From contig LUGG01000005.1 in assembly GCA_001683735.1 (NCBI GenBank), forward strand, positions 1,674,001 through 1,738,000: a stretch of DNA of 64,000 nucleotides, in the 5' to 3' direction. A program made the position numbers and the translations under genes. Source of the DNA: Grifola frondosa. Its lineage: Eukaryota > Basidiomycota > Agaricomycetes > Polyporales > Grifolaceae. Under the pieces are notes generated by a model. It ran no database searches, was not told where the DNA came from, and saw only the letters and a list, made by a program, of their open reading frames with translations. Numbering within the stretch: the stretch's first letter is position 1; every line of letters begins with the position of its first letter. Positions 35,091-46,000 of the stretch are shown here, one piece after another.

Positions 35091-35431
35091 ATGCCTATAG
35101 AGGTGGGACTTCCGATTACGCATTTCCCCCTTCCCGCATTATTAACCTGACTTGTTCCTAGTTGAACAGTACTGTTGGTTACCTAGATGAGACGGGAACG
35201 GTTACTGGGAAAGTGATCGAGGTGGAAATTGTGGATGTAAGCTTTTCTTCATATCTGCTGTGATCCTATCCGTGCTGAAATGTGCCGTAGGGTATGAAAC
35301 GTGTTACCATCCAGGTTGATGGTAAACCAGTTCCCATGAAACTTCCGTAAGTCGAATTTGCCCTTGAATAAATACTGCTTATCCTTCGCTTCCATAGTGC
35401 TGCAACGGTGTTTTCCGTCCGTCGCACGTGA
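35091..35431 (+). CDS. Small 4-exon gene, 58 aa, inside the LTR element, opposite strand
   Basis: Exons 35091-35102, 35162-35236, 35291-35346 and 35398-35431 total 177 nt with the stop at 35429. All three introns are GT..AG, 51-59 nt, and the first has a CTGAC branch-like site. The frame is kept across every junction. The start follows a CT-rich leader ending in CACCACCA. The protein alternates short hydrophobic and polar residues (GTVTGKVIEVEIVDGMKR, then VTIQVDGKPVPMK), which suggests a small beta-sheet fold. The basic end is SVRRT. I recognise no family. It lies convergent to the Gag-protease reading frames. Function is unknown. Clean splicing in a region otherwise without genes is the main evidence that it is real. 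Confidence 0.65.
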
Positions 35432-35551
35432 GAATAATGTACCTAGAATTAGATAGATACATCATTGAACCTGATCGATTGTCCATTTGCCTGATTTAAC
35501 CTGTTCGAATTCTTTCCAAACACAATATCGCTTGAATTGGAGAGGAAGAAT

Positions 35552-36237
35552 TTAGGCCGAGTGGTCTGACTCGATGTCAGACTGATTGTCTAGAGTGCGA
35601 CACTCTATGGGTCCACAGTAATCTATGACTTCATACCATTTCCCATTCGGATATCGGTTATACCGTGCGTTCACTTTCAGCTTGCGCTTCCGACGAGGTG
35701 CCATGACCGCATTGGATTTATCTGCCAGAGCCGGCTCATGATTATCTGATGCCTGAGAATCGGAGGGTAAGGGATATGTATCCTCAAAATTTCCTTCCTG
35801 ATTTTCATTCCTCAGAAACAATATTTTCGCTGTCTCAGGTAGGGGCCCTGACATTTCTTCAGGTATGTCTGGTTCGCTGTCTGAATCCCATATTTCTAGA
35901 GCTTCGTGACCACCTCTATCGGAATATCTGGTAAAAATCACTTTCTCAGGTGATCTATGCCTTTTCCGTGATGTGACTGCTGTCTTCGATTTTTGGCCTT
36001 CAATGACTCCCTCTTTCTCCATATGTCCCATGCTGGATTATCGGCGAGTTTTCCAACCCGTTCGACCGGTACATCTTTATTCGTATGCCAGATGATGTCC
36101 GGGTCCAGCATGATAGGCGTAATGTATTCATCTGCATATTCATTCCGAATACAAATCCCATATTTGTTGCTCATCCTTATGGCAGTAGTGTGACAAGGAG
36201 CAACAGGGGGAGATCCTGGTGTAGTCACAGGTTCCAA
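35552..36237 (-). CDS. Retroelement ORF, second copy of the duplicated module and C-terminal tail
   Basis: Two overlapping minus-strand frames (36237-35938 and 36031-35552) appear to continue the frame at 37264-36284 after frameshifts. The first part repeats that frame's module: IPAEATHRCEIVNGQQLW (just upstream, about 36305-36252), then TTAIRM, YITPIMLDPDI, ERVGKL. The last part is acidic with a lysine/arginine patch (PRRKRKLKV) and ends YCGPIECRTLDNQ. It has no known domain and is probably the C-terminal part of a broken polyprotein. Confidence 0.55.
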
Positions 36238-36283
36238 TATGTCCTCGTCAATTGGTACCCATAGCTGCTGTCCATTGACAATC

Positions 36284-37264
36284 TCACATCGGTGAGTAGC
36301 TTCTGCGGGAATCTTCTGGATTGATTTCGGTGCCCATATCGGAGAGTAAAGGCTGATCTTTAATTTGATCTTCCTTTTCCTTCAACTCTCTTTCCTTCAA
36401 TTCCCTTTCCCTGGCCTTCCTTTCCTCAAGTCTCTGTGTCGCCAATTCTTTTTCCTTGGCTATCCTTGCTATGTCTGCCCTCATCCAATCCCATACTTTC
36501 TTTTCAATGAGTTTGCCTACCCGAGTGAGTGGTTCATTCTTATCCGAAACCCATGTTATGTCTGGATCCAGATCGAGTGGAGTAATCCAATCGTCTGCAA
36601 CTTCCCGGTCAACACATACTCCATGATCATCATCTAGCCTAATGGCTGTCGAATAACATTCCAAGCATGGTGGAGATCCTGGACCATTCATGGGTTTAAA
36701 GTTATTTTGATCCAGTGGTATCCAGATTCGCTGACCAAGGACCATGCCACATTTATGAGTGGCTTCAGCTGGGATCCTTCGAACAATCTTTGGCACTTCG
36801 GGTTTTGAGATCTGAATATCTGCACATAATCCTTCATTCTTTTTCTCCAATTCTCTGGTTCCTGATTTTGGCATATCAGTTTCTATAGTCTGAGTCTCAA
36901 CTTCGACTGTAGAAGGTGGGGGCTTATCTGCCTCAGGCAAATAAATCATCTGAAATATGCCATGACCACTTTTCTCGACTCCATCAATGGATACTTTGAC
37001 GTCACGTAACAAGAACAAGTCTTCTTGGATTCCTATATTTGTACTCCAATTATCTCTCATTATGAGATAATCAGATTCACAAGATGAGATGGAACCTAAG
37101 ATAGGCTGAAGTGGTCCACGAGCATGACCATATTGGGCACAATATTTAAGCAACAAGTGCTCATACGAGGTGCGTGATATGTAATCGTGGATATTCACAG
37201 CCTGCTGATGACCTAGAGCATGATTATTCTTATAACTAGACCATCCCAGTGAACTGCATTCCAA
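36284..37264 (-). CDS. Retroelement ORF, first copy of the duplicated module
   Basis: Frame of 326 codons that overlaps the end of the protease ORF by 52 bases in another frame. Residues about 80-100 carry FLLRDV, also present in the protease ORF near the second protease domain. Around residues 170-270 is a module with IPAEATHKCGMVLGQRIW, STAIRL, WITPLDLDPDI and LTRVGKL that is repeated in the next frame. A charged coiled-coil-like stretch rich in E, K and R (about 275-305) follows. The module resembles sequence I recall from agaricomycete Gag-protease proteins, but I cannot name it. Confidence 0.6.
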   Translation of the reverse strand: MECSSLGWSSYKNNHALGHQQAVNIHDYISRTSYEHLLLKYCAQYGHARGPLQPILGSISSCESDYLIMRDNWSTNIGIQEDLFLLRDVKVSIDGVEKSGHGIFQMIYLPEADKPPPSTVEVETQTIETDMPKSGTRELEKKNEGLCADIQISKPEVPKIVRRIPAEATHKCGMVLGQRIWIPLDQNNFKPMNGPGSPPCLECYSTAIRLDDDHGVCVDREVADDWITPLDLDPDITWVSDKNEPLTRVGKLIEKKVWDWMRADIARIAKEKELATQRLEERKARERELKERELKEKEDQIKDQPLLSDMGTEINPEDSRRSYSPM

Positions 37265-40005
37265 TTATTTGGAGATACTGGTTCAGTCGGAACCTCTGAG
37301 CTTTCTTGGATTTGAGATTCCTGATGATTCGGCAAATTCTGTACATTGCCTGCCTCCATTAAGGATTGTATACCCTTTGAGTCGCTGAAATCTAGAACAG
37401 GTAAAGGATCCTTGCATTCCTTCATGGCTTGAATGCTGGCACATAATGGAGCCTTCTTTGATAGGGCTGCAGTTTGCGCCTCCATACTGGTAACAAGCAT
37501 TCCAAAACTCTTCTTTCCATCTTCTGAGCTTATCTCCACATAGACTCCATCTGGGCTATTCCGTATGAGAAGGTTGTTGCGCCTTTGCCATGGCTGACCA
37601 AATAATGCTGGTACTGCCAAACCTTCGACAACATAAAGATCGGCATGGGTTACTACTGATCCAAGCGAAATTTGCACTGGCCATATTCCATAATATGACA
37701 GTGGCTTTCCAGATACATCTGATAACTTCATCGGAATTGCCTTCTCCTTGCTTCCTCCCAAGGTTTTCCAAATATCGGCTGAGATACAATCGAGTTGTGA
37801 ACCTGTATCAATAAGGAATGGGATTACACAATCGTTAAGCCGCACTGGAACTGTAATGAGTGGGGGTAGGGTAGACATAAACCATTTCGCCATTTGATCT
37901 GGGAAGGTATGTGGCTTTGCAACTTCAGCTCGGAGCATCGTGATTAGTCCTGGTTGATCCATTTGAATGCAACAATTCTCGAGATTGGTAGAAGAAGTTG
38001 GTAGCATCTTAACAATTGCTTGACCGTATACTCCTCCTTTCTTATCAAAGAATTGTACATCCCTTAACAAGAAGGTTCGCCCATATGGTCCTAGCTGATA
38101 ATCCTGAAATTCAAGGCCACGTTCTGCCAAAAGCGTACATGGGCCTGATGATATTGGCTTCAGGTTATGGTTCTGAATCTTCAACTTCTGGGCTAGACTA
38201 TTGTATAAGGCTTCATCCAGATCATTATCTGATGAATCATCCACATGGCTTGAGCTCGGAATTGTACTTCGTCTCTTTGAGTACAATTTAAATGCTTCCT
38301 TTGCCTGTAGAGTTTCCATATCTTCTGCTTCATCAATATCGGCATTATTTCCTTCTGAAGACTCTGACGATGTAGAGTTCGCTTTGTCACTATCTGCATC
38401 ATCAGGAAATTCTACCTCCTCTGTTGAGTCGGTGTCCTCCTCAGATGAGGTATCGCTGATATCTGCCAATTCGGGAAGGTCCAAATCATCCTCCTCAATT
38501 TCTTCAACCCTCGCATATGGCTCTGTCTTGTTCCATTCCTTCACAACTGTAGCATATACTGCTGAGTCTGCAGAGGTTGATGGGGAGACTAGTAACTCTG
38601 ATTCCGGATATCCATTTTGGCCTCGGAATGTTAAATATGTTCCATCATCTCTTTCAGCAATTCCAACACCATTATCCTGCTGCCAAGGTCTTCCTAATAG
38701 GCCATCAAATGGGGGATCAGATGCAACATATGCATTGATATTGGTCTCAATATGACCAATCTTTAGTGGTATGTTCTCCACTAATCCCAGTAATTCGCCT
38801 CGGCCTCCATTTGCATCACTCATAGATATCGCTTTCCTTTTATTCATCGGCAAATGAACTGTAGATTTCCAGACCTTCTCACTGATAATATTCAGCTGAG
38901 AACCAGTGTCCACAATAAATGACACAGGTTTTCGGTTACATTCCATGAAAAGCCGAATCAGTGATCCACGGGTCGCAGTGACCAAATTCGAAGTCGGCGC
39001 TGGAATTACGTCTGTCTTCTTAACCCGAAGAATATTCTGCAACTGCTGAGCAACTTCCTTGGATACTCCAACAACCTCTCCCACAGATAAGGTGAGTTGA
39101 GTGTTAAGTATCTTGTTAAGAACCGATGCAGGATCCACTTCTCTGCTGATCACAGAAGTACGTGCTGCTGATCGAGCATGTTCTGTCACTTGCTCCCTGT
39201 TAGGCCTATTATTGGACATAGCTGGGTCATCCAATATCTCCACATCATTGTCTGGATTGAAATTCCTCGTCTGTACATCAATTGGGGTTAATTTCTGCAT
39301 TGGTACCTGAGGTACTGCAGAAATCTCGGGCCGACTTGTTGAAGCAAGGTGAGGTGGTGGACCCTTTTGCTGTGGCAACACCTCTCTTTGCTTTCCCTTA
39401 TATCCTGTGCTTCCCTGATATCCATCTCTGATTTGATTGCGGTAGGAACGAGTTTCCCGAGGGACCTTCTCTACAGGGAAGACCAAAACGTCGGACTCGT
39501 CTTCCTCATCCATTTCTTCATCATCAGAGACCTCATCACATACAAGGTAATTCACCTCTGGGGCTATCCGCTTAATTGCCTGCATCCAATTCTCATCTGG
39601 GTTTCGAAAAACTGGTATACCATTCTTCACGGTAAACCTTCCTCGATAGTCCTTTAGGAGAAGACCCTTTGTCATCATTTCCTGTAGGCGAGGACAGTTG
39701 CCCATAATGTGACCAGATTCTCCACATCCAAAGCATCCTATTGAAGGTGGTCGAGATGAGAGAAAGCGATTTGGATCTGGCCTGCTGAACTGAGTCGGTG
39801 GAGGAGGTATGTCAACTCTATTAATCCGAGGTCGTGGTAGACATTCCGCAGCTAAAGGATTTAGCTGTGAAGCCTGAAGGTATAATAATCCATACTTCGG
39901 ATCCTCCACGGACAAATTCTTCATTTGCATGATTAGTTTGTCCATTTCGTCCTTGAGCTTATTTGGGTGCGGTCCTTTCATCACCTTTCCCAAAGGTTTG
40001 CCCAA
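37213..40005 (-). CDS. Retroelement CCHC-protease ORF with two DTG domains
   Basis: Frame of 930 codons. A CCHC knuckle (CFGCGESGHIMGNC, about residues 94-107) follows a short basic region. Two retropepsin-like domains follow, with FIVDTGSQLN (about residue 360) and FLIDTGSQLD (about residue 730). Each is followed by a hydrophobic LLGRPWQ or LFGQPWQ motif of the kind seen in LTR-element proteases. An acidic linker (about 500-570) separates them. An exact repeat of the protease unit is unusual. The frame is open upstream of 40005 into an Asp-rich run (40078-40050), so the assigned start (TTG) is not the true one and the chain continues from Gag. No reverse transcriptase follows. Confidence 0.8.
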   Translation of the reverse strand: MGKPLGKVMKGPHPNKLKDEMDKLIMQMKNLSVEDPKYGLLYLQASQLNPLAAECLPRPRINRVDIPPPPTQFSRPDPNRFLSSRPPSIGCFGCGESGHIMGNCPRLQEMMTKGLLLKDYRGRFTVKNGIPVFRNPDENWMQAIKRIAPEVNYLVCDEVSDDEEMDEEDESDVLVFPVEKVPRETRSYRNQIRDGYQGSTGYKGKQREVLPQQKGPPPHLASTSRPEISAVPQVPMQKLTPIDVQTRNFNPDNDVEILDDPAMSNNRPNREQVTEHARSAARTSVISREVDPASVLNKILNTQLTLSVGEVVGVSKEVAQQLQNILRVKKTDVIPAPTSNLVTATRGSLIRLFMECNRKPVSFIVDTGSQLNIISEKVWKSTVHLPMNKRKAISMSDANGGRGELLGLVENIPLKIGHIETNINAYVASDPPFDGLLGRPWQQDNGVGIAERDDGTYLTFRGQNGYPESELLVSPSTSADSAVYATVVKEWNKTEPYARVEEIEEDDLDLPELADISDTSSEEDTDSTEEVEFPDDADSDKANSTSSESSEGNNADIDEAEDMETLQAKEAFKLYSKRRSTIPSSSHVDDSSDNDLDEALYNSLAQKLKIQNHNLKPISSGPCTLLAERGLEFQDYQLGPYGRTFLLRDVQFFDKKGGVYGQAIVKMLPTSSTNLENCCIQMDQPGLITMLRAEVAKPHTFPDQMAKWFMSTLPPLITVPVRLNDCVIPFLIDTGSQLDCISADIWKTLGGSKEKAIPMKLSDVSGKPLSYYGIWPVQISLGSVVTHADLYVVEGLAVPALFGQPWQRRNNLLIRNSPDGVYVEISSEDGKKSFGMLVTSMEAQTAALSKKAPLCASIQAMKECKDPLPVLDFSDSKGIQSLMEAGNVQNLPNHQESQIQESSEVPTEPVSPNNWNAVHWDGLVIRIIML

Positions 40006-40252
40006 TTTGCTAGACTCTCTCCGGGGTGTTCCATGACTAATAGGAACTTCATCTTCATCATCATCATCATCATCATCATGAACCTTGCCTGGAATCGGAC
40101 CTTCTTTCCACCTTTGGCTCTGGCTGCATGTCTCCTTGTATCTGCAATCCTTTCATTTCCATAGTCTTCATCATCTGAATCATCATCGTCAACCAGATCA
40201 TGATCATAGATGTCTTCAGATCCTAATCTCTCTGTATCAAATCTGTCAGATC

Positions 40253-40972
40253 CTAACAGATTCTCTGCAGCATTTGAAATTGCTTCTGCTCAAATGGTTG
40301 TGACATATCATGAAGTGGTTCTGTCAAAAGAATCCTAGCCTCCAGCTGCTTGCGGAACGGGGTGTAAATTCCAGTCCACAGGTAGTAGGCATAGTCGAAA
40401 TCACTGATTTTCCTTTGCCCTTTCAACCATCCAGCAATGCGGATAAACTTCCTTAAGTATCTCCGCCAATCCTTCAGATCGTATATCTTTTCTCGCCTAA
40501 ATTGGGCAACAAAGGCCTGAAGATCCTTCAAGCGGAACCTCTTTGACTCGAGGTCAGCATTGAAGTATATCTCGATATTCGCCTTTAATTGATCCCAATT
40601 TCCATTCCTGAAACTGGAGAAACCCTCAATAGTTTCTCGTACCGTACGAGAACAGTAATCTGTGACTGTTTCGCATTTCTCCTCTGCCGTAAGCCTGTGT
40701 AGCGTGGCCAACTTCTCAAAGTGGCGAAGGAAGGGCCTGACTTCTGCAGAATCTCCCTTAAAACGCTTAGGTGCAGTCTTGGTGCCTTCGACTGGCATGT
40801 CCATGACTGACCTGGTGTTTGAAACTGATGTGAACTGGCTATCCATCATAGGACTGCCTATATTCGAATTCTGGGTTCCGGTATACATGACTCCTGAACA
40901 CGTATAACCGTGGGTGTGATCACAGAGATATACCACTCGTGTGATGACGTATGCTTGACAACTTTTCTTCAA
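40253..40972 (-). CDS. Gag-like ORF of the retroelement
   Basis: Frame of 239 codons with a helical Gag core: RFKGDSAEVRPFLRHFEKLA, EKCETVTDYCS, NWDQLKANIEIYF and DWRRYLRKFIRIAGWL. After about 40290 the natural continuation (AENLLGSDRFDTERL) is in another frame, and a second shift is needed near 40075 to enter the Asp-rich run that leads to the CCHC ORF. These are either two indels or unrecognised introns. Structural capsid-like role by family. Confidence 0.75.
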   Translation of the reverse strand: MKKSCQAYVITRVVYLCDHTHGYTCSGVMYTGTQNSNIGSPMMDSQFTSVSNTRSVMDMPVEGTKTAPKRFKGDSAEVRPFLRHFEKLATLHRLTAEEKCETVTDYCSRTVRETIEGFSSFRNGNWDQLKANIEIYFNADLESKRFRLKDLQAFVAQFRREKIYDLKDWRRYLRKFIRIAGWLKGQRKISDFDYAYYLWTGIYTPFRKQLEARILLTEPLHDMSQPFEQKQFQMLQRIC

Positions 40973-41012
40973 TAACTATCTTTCCCCCTCTGCGGTGGGC
41001 TCCAACTCTTCT

Positions 41013-42750
41013 TGTCGTATTCTTCCGGCGATCGGTATGAAACAACACACTTTTCACCAAACAACCAAAAGGCTATCTGACTAGAGTATATTTGTTTTAT
41101 AGTCGAGGGGTTATTTCCCGGATAGGACGGGTGCACCGAGCGTAACGGGGTTTCCTACTTTTCCGGATAGAGGCTCAGTCGAGTCCGGTTGCGCGAAGAT
41201 ACGCTATATCACAGGAGACTCTGAAGATGCTCTGTGAAGTATCCTACGGTACTTGGTTACTCGCAGTATACCTGTGGGGAACAAGAAAAAGACTAGGCTA
41301 GACTCAAATAGTCTGCCTCGTTAGTATGCTTCTAACTTCTTTTCAAAGTTACTGCCTTCTAGCAGTACTTTGACCTCAATACTGATTCCGCTTGCTGATT
41401 AGGAATGCTCCTGGACTTCTTTCCAGAGACTTATACTCCGTAATCACTTACAAGACGGACTTCCCAAACCCAATACAAACAACCAATTTCTCAAACTGAC
41501 GGTGCGTACCTGATGTCCTTTATGACAGGATTGCCTCCACTGTCCTAACAAAAGTCTACCAATCTTCCTACCTAACCTTGTGCTTCCAGAATCTCTTGCC
41601 TGGACAGTTGACAATTTAGGGAAGTGATATGCCCCTTTTGTGACAGGATTACTTCACTGTCCTAATAAAGGTCCAATATTTCCTGCCTGAACTTGTGCTT
41701 CCAGAATCTCTTGCCTGGACAGTTGACAATTCAGGGAATACTTTACAAACAGGTAAGCCTAGACCACACACTCAAGTGGGCCTCAAAGTTAGAGAAAGAA
41801 AATCTGATTCAAAGCTAAGGTTGGCTGAGGAACGAGAGCTTTGGGGGGGGATCCAAGAGATAAAGAAAAAGGATGGATGATCAAAAGATGGATGGATGGG
41901 GCCCCTCGTTCGCTCCAGCTTATATACTCTACAGAATGTTTCTGGAAAGTTCTATTCTATGGCTGACTAATGCTCCTTCTGCTTACCAATCCACTCCAAA
42001 TGCTTACCAATCCACTAAGTTTTCTGCTGACGAATTGCATTTGGAAGTTGCTGGAAGCTTCCTTGACCTGCTAGCACATTCTACACAGGTCTCTCTCCTT
42101 CTGGAGAATTCTCCCAGGTTCCATGAGTTCCTAGGGTGTTCTTCATGATTCTATGATACTCTGGAGTCTACTGAAATATTCTAGCAGATTCTCCAGGTTT
42201 CTGTATTCTTCCAGGACAATCTGGAAGGGGAATTTTCGATTAAAGTCTTCTTTTAAGACTATAATCTTCTGGGAAATTCCAGGACCTTCTGTCCTTCCAG
42301 GATATTCCAGGATATTCATCAGCAAGGGGCCACAAGTCTGCTCAACTAAGCAGAAATGACCATAGTACATCTTTGCTGACACAATTCTGATTACAAGAGG
42401 TGAACTGAGCGAAGTGCAATATGTGATGGGAGATGAATGTGACGGATAAGGAAAGGGAAGAAAGGGGATAAGCCATGATGTATTATGACCTTGACCTTCT
42501 TGACTGTTCCTAGACTCCCTGCAACTGCTGCTGCCACAATCGAATGTCTCCTGGGAAAATGACCGTGTTTGATCGGAATGCGACATAGTCATTATCCGGC
42601 TTCAATGCTCCTGTCATCCAGCGCGCTGTCTGGGCTGCCCAATTCCATGCTATCGTTTCATTCCCTGCATGCTTTCACGTGTGTGGGTAGTGCAGACACT
42701 GGTCAATGAAATTGCCATGTCCGAGTACCAATCCAGATTGGTGCACGACA
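41013..42750 (-). repeat. LTR (5' LTR on the coding strand)
   Basis: Same 1738-bp length as the partner at 27918. The TATA box on the minus strand is at 41919-41927. Differences from the partner seen by eye are near 41084, 41360, 41372, 41803, 42363, 42370, 42474 and 42507. Confidence 0.95.
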
Positions 42751-43031
42751 GCGTCTCAAGTGTGAAAGTGCCATGCAACTCGCACAACGCGATGCGTTTC
42801 GAGCGCGAAGATGCTGTGCGGAGAAAGGATATTACACTCACAAATATCACATTCCTTAGACAACACATGGTCTCATGTTTCTAGCTACTGGAATATATAT
42901 CTTCAGGTTTTAGAGCCTTTCAGAACTGTTTCATCCTAAAACCAACCTGGTGCTAAATCTTCTGCCGAGCTCGTATGATAGCACTGCAAAACATATATAG
43001 GTGAAGGTAAGCATTGTGTTCAACACCGTCA

Positions 43032-46000
43032 ATGTCTATGCGGAATGTGTGTCGATGTGCTGACCCATCAGCATGTGTTTGTGGCCAAAACACTATCTCT
43101 TTCTCTTCTGCACTCTCGTATCGAAATTATTCAGGCTCTGGTATCCATGTCCCTAATTCCACTGATTTCGGTGAATCCCAGCGGCCATCTTCTGACCCAG
43201 AAACCCATTTCTCCATTTTTGCTCCACCTCAATGGCCTTCTCCGAATCACCATTACCATTTCCAGCATATGCCTCCATTTCCGTCACATCCTTTCACCTT
43301 TGTACCTAATCCCCTGCTTGCTTCATCTGCACCTGCTACTAGCTCCTCTACAGTACCACTCACAACAGATTCTGGCCATGATACTAGTCCTATTCTTGCT
43401 GACTCAACTTCCTCGGTAGTCAACACATCAAGTACGAAAAAGTGCAAGAATCAAAAGAAGCCAGTGTCTGTGCCGGGCAATAAACGAGTACGTCGTGACA
43501 CAGACTTGGAAAGCTCACTTCCTGCTGTCCCAGGAGTGGGGCCATCCACTACCACCAATGCACCGAGCTCGTCGAGTGCACAGGAAACTCCCGCATTTCG
43601 CTCTCTCGTGAGGGCTTCGCAATCATCGTCGAGCACTGCCAGCACCAGTGACGTTTGGTATTTTATGCGAGCTCTGACCACAAAAGAGGAACCGGCAACA
43701 CAACCACAGGATGAGCCAACATTCAGGGAGAGACCTCAGGCAGAATACGTTGGATGCCGACTCTGCACATGAGTTCTGTGATTTTTCGATGTTTTTGAAG
43801 TTACCGACCCAAATTTGAGAAAATGGCAAACTTGGAAGTGTACTGGCGGACAGACGAAGGCGATTCGTCGGCATCTGCTCAAGTACCACTAGAAAGAATA
43901 TCACGACATTGTCATACTCCAGAAGCTTAAGAACTATGCTCAGGTTGCCAAGATGTCACTGACCCACCCAAAGGAGGTTCTCGATGTTGATCAGACCTCC
44001 GAGATTGAACCATTCACGATTGAAGGTTTACATGATCGACTCGTTCACTGAATTGCTGCCGATGATCAAGTAAGTGCCCGCAGTCTGCGTTCGGAGACCA
44101 TAGCTCATTATATTTATCCAAGTCAATCAATGTTGTAGATGGTCGTGAATTTCGTGACCTCATACTATATATTGGTCAACATGTCATTGATAACGATGAC
44201 CTGCCGCATCGCTCATTCATGAGGGACCTTCTCGTGCGACGTTTCGAAACTGAGTATAAGAAGATTTGTATTGAAGCGAAGGTAATGTTATATATTTATT
44301 TTCATTTTTGCATTTTTGACATCCGAAGTTAGAATGCCTTAGGACGAATCTCCATGACAAGTGACCTTTGGTCAAATGGTGTTCTTCGCGGATTTATGGT
44401 CATCACCCTTCACTACTGCGCGAAGAATAAGGAGCGCAGACTTGTTCTGCGTTCACGACTCGGAGCATTCTGATACGTTTCAGGTTCCCACGGAGGTGCC
44501 AATCTGGCAAGACATTTTCTACATTCACTCGAACAACTCGGAATCCTACACAAGGTCCGTCGTCTGTATTTCAGTATTTCCCTGTCCTGAAGCTCAAGAA
44601 TTCTCTTAGATTGGCATGATCACCCTTGACAATGCGTCAAACTGTGCCACCATGATGGAGACTTTGGCATCCAGCTTGAATTCTATGGGTATTCCATTCC
44701 ATGCAGATGGAAACCGAATCAGGTGATAGCTCTGTTCCAGGCATTTTTTCTTCTCTGACGGTGTCATTGATTGACAGATGTTTCCCACACGTCGTCAATA
44801 TTGCAGTTCAACGAGGTTTAAAGCAATTAACTCAAATTGATAGTGATCCATATCCTGATACTGATGGCGACAACATCTCTGACACTAGTGAAGAAGCTGC
44901 AAACCGATCTGTCCTCGAAGCGCACCACGCAGCTTTCGAGGCTGACCCGGAATATTCAACTGCTCTTCGCAATGATGTCGTTGCAAGTGCTCGCAGCTTA
45001 ATCCGAGCTTGTCGTGCATCAGGAACTCGCCGCGAGGATTTTGACAAGACCATCGCTGCAGGAAATCGTGAGAAGGCATTTGGCGAAAATGTCATACTTC
45101 CAGATCTGCAACTGTTACGTGACGTTGACACACGTTGGTCGTCAATGTTTGTGATGATTGATCGTGTCCTTGAGCTCTATCCAGTACATTTCTTCACTCG
45201 TCATTGGCACCACACGCAACTGACTCCAGCGTTTATGACATTTGCAGGCCGTTCAGCGATTTCTTAATGAGCCGAAGCAAGATGACATTAGTTTTCACGC
45301 ACTCGAAAACCCCCAATTACAAGTTCTTGACGATGTTCGCCACTTCTTACATGTACTGCACAGTGTTCAAGAACTCCTTGCTGCTGAGCGCACTCCAACA
45401 CTTTGCATTGCCCTCCCAACCTATGAGAAACTAATTCTCTGTTTAAAGTTGATCCGGCAATGGCTTCCGAAGATTGCGCACGCCATTGCAGTGTCTATTA
45501 GCTGAATGGAGTATTACTTTGGCAAGTGTCGCAAGACTCAGATCTATGCGTTGGCGATGAGTACGTACATATGTTCAAGCTTATATTGAGGTTAATTACT
45601 TTTTCTACTAGTCATCAACCCGACAATCAAATTCTCTTGGCTCGAGAAACACTGGACAGCTGTGGACTGTGCAGCAGCTAGAGAGTGGATGAGAAAATCA
45701 GTGAGAATTTCCCAACTTACACAAGGATAACTTCTTGATGTGCAGAGTAGATGCTTGAATACCGCAAGGATATGCGTAAAGATGCAAGCACTCACCTCTC
45801 CAACCTTCCCGCTAGCATACCTCCACCGCCAGGTCCCTGTCTGCCAGCGCTCGTGCTTCTCGTGCACAAGCATCAGGTATGGCAAGGCTAAATGCCCTTG
45901 TCCGAACACTTTCGGAAGAGAACGCGCAGGCCAGGTCATTGGATGACCGTGCATCAATCGAACCATCAGCGCTAGTTGAGTTATCGGAAGCAGACAAAAT

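Larger units (their letters stand above)
27918..42750 (-). mobile_element. LTR retroelement nested in the hAT, no RT or integrase seen
   Basis: Two 1738-bp LTRs (27918-29655, 41013-42750) flank an 11.4-kb interior. The insertion made a 4-bp duplication, GCGT (27914-27917, 42751-42754). Coding is on the minus strand: Gag, CCHC knuckle, two DTG protease domains and a duplicated module of unknown function. I searched both strands by eye for reverse transcriptase, RNase H and integrase signatures in 29656-41012 and found none. A TTGGAGCCCACCGC stretch seven bases inside the 5' LTR (minus strand, about 41005-40990) could be a primer site. The element looks non-autonomous. Confidence 0.88.

Noticed and set aside
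40045..40078. CAT/ATC microsatellite
   Set aside because: It encodes an aspartate run between Gag and the CCHC knuckle on the minus strand, so it is explained as part of the polyprotein.
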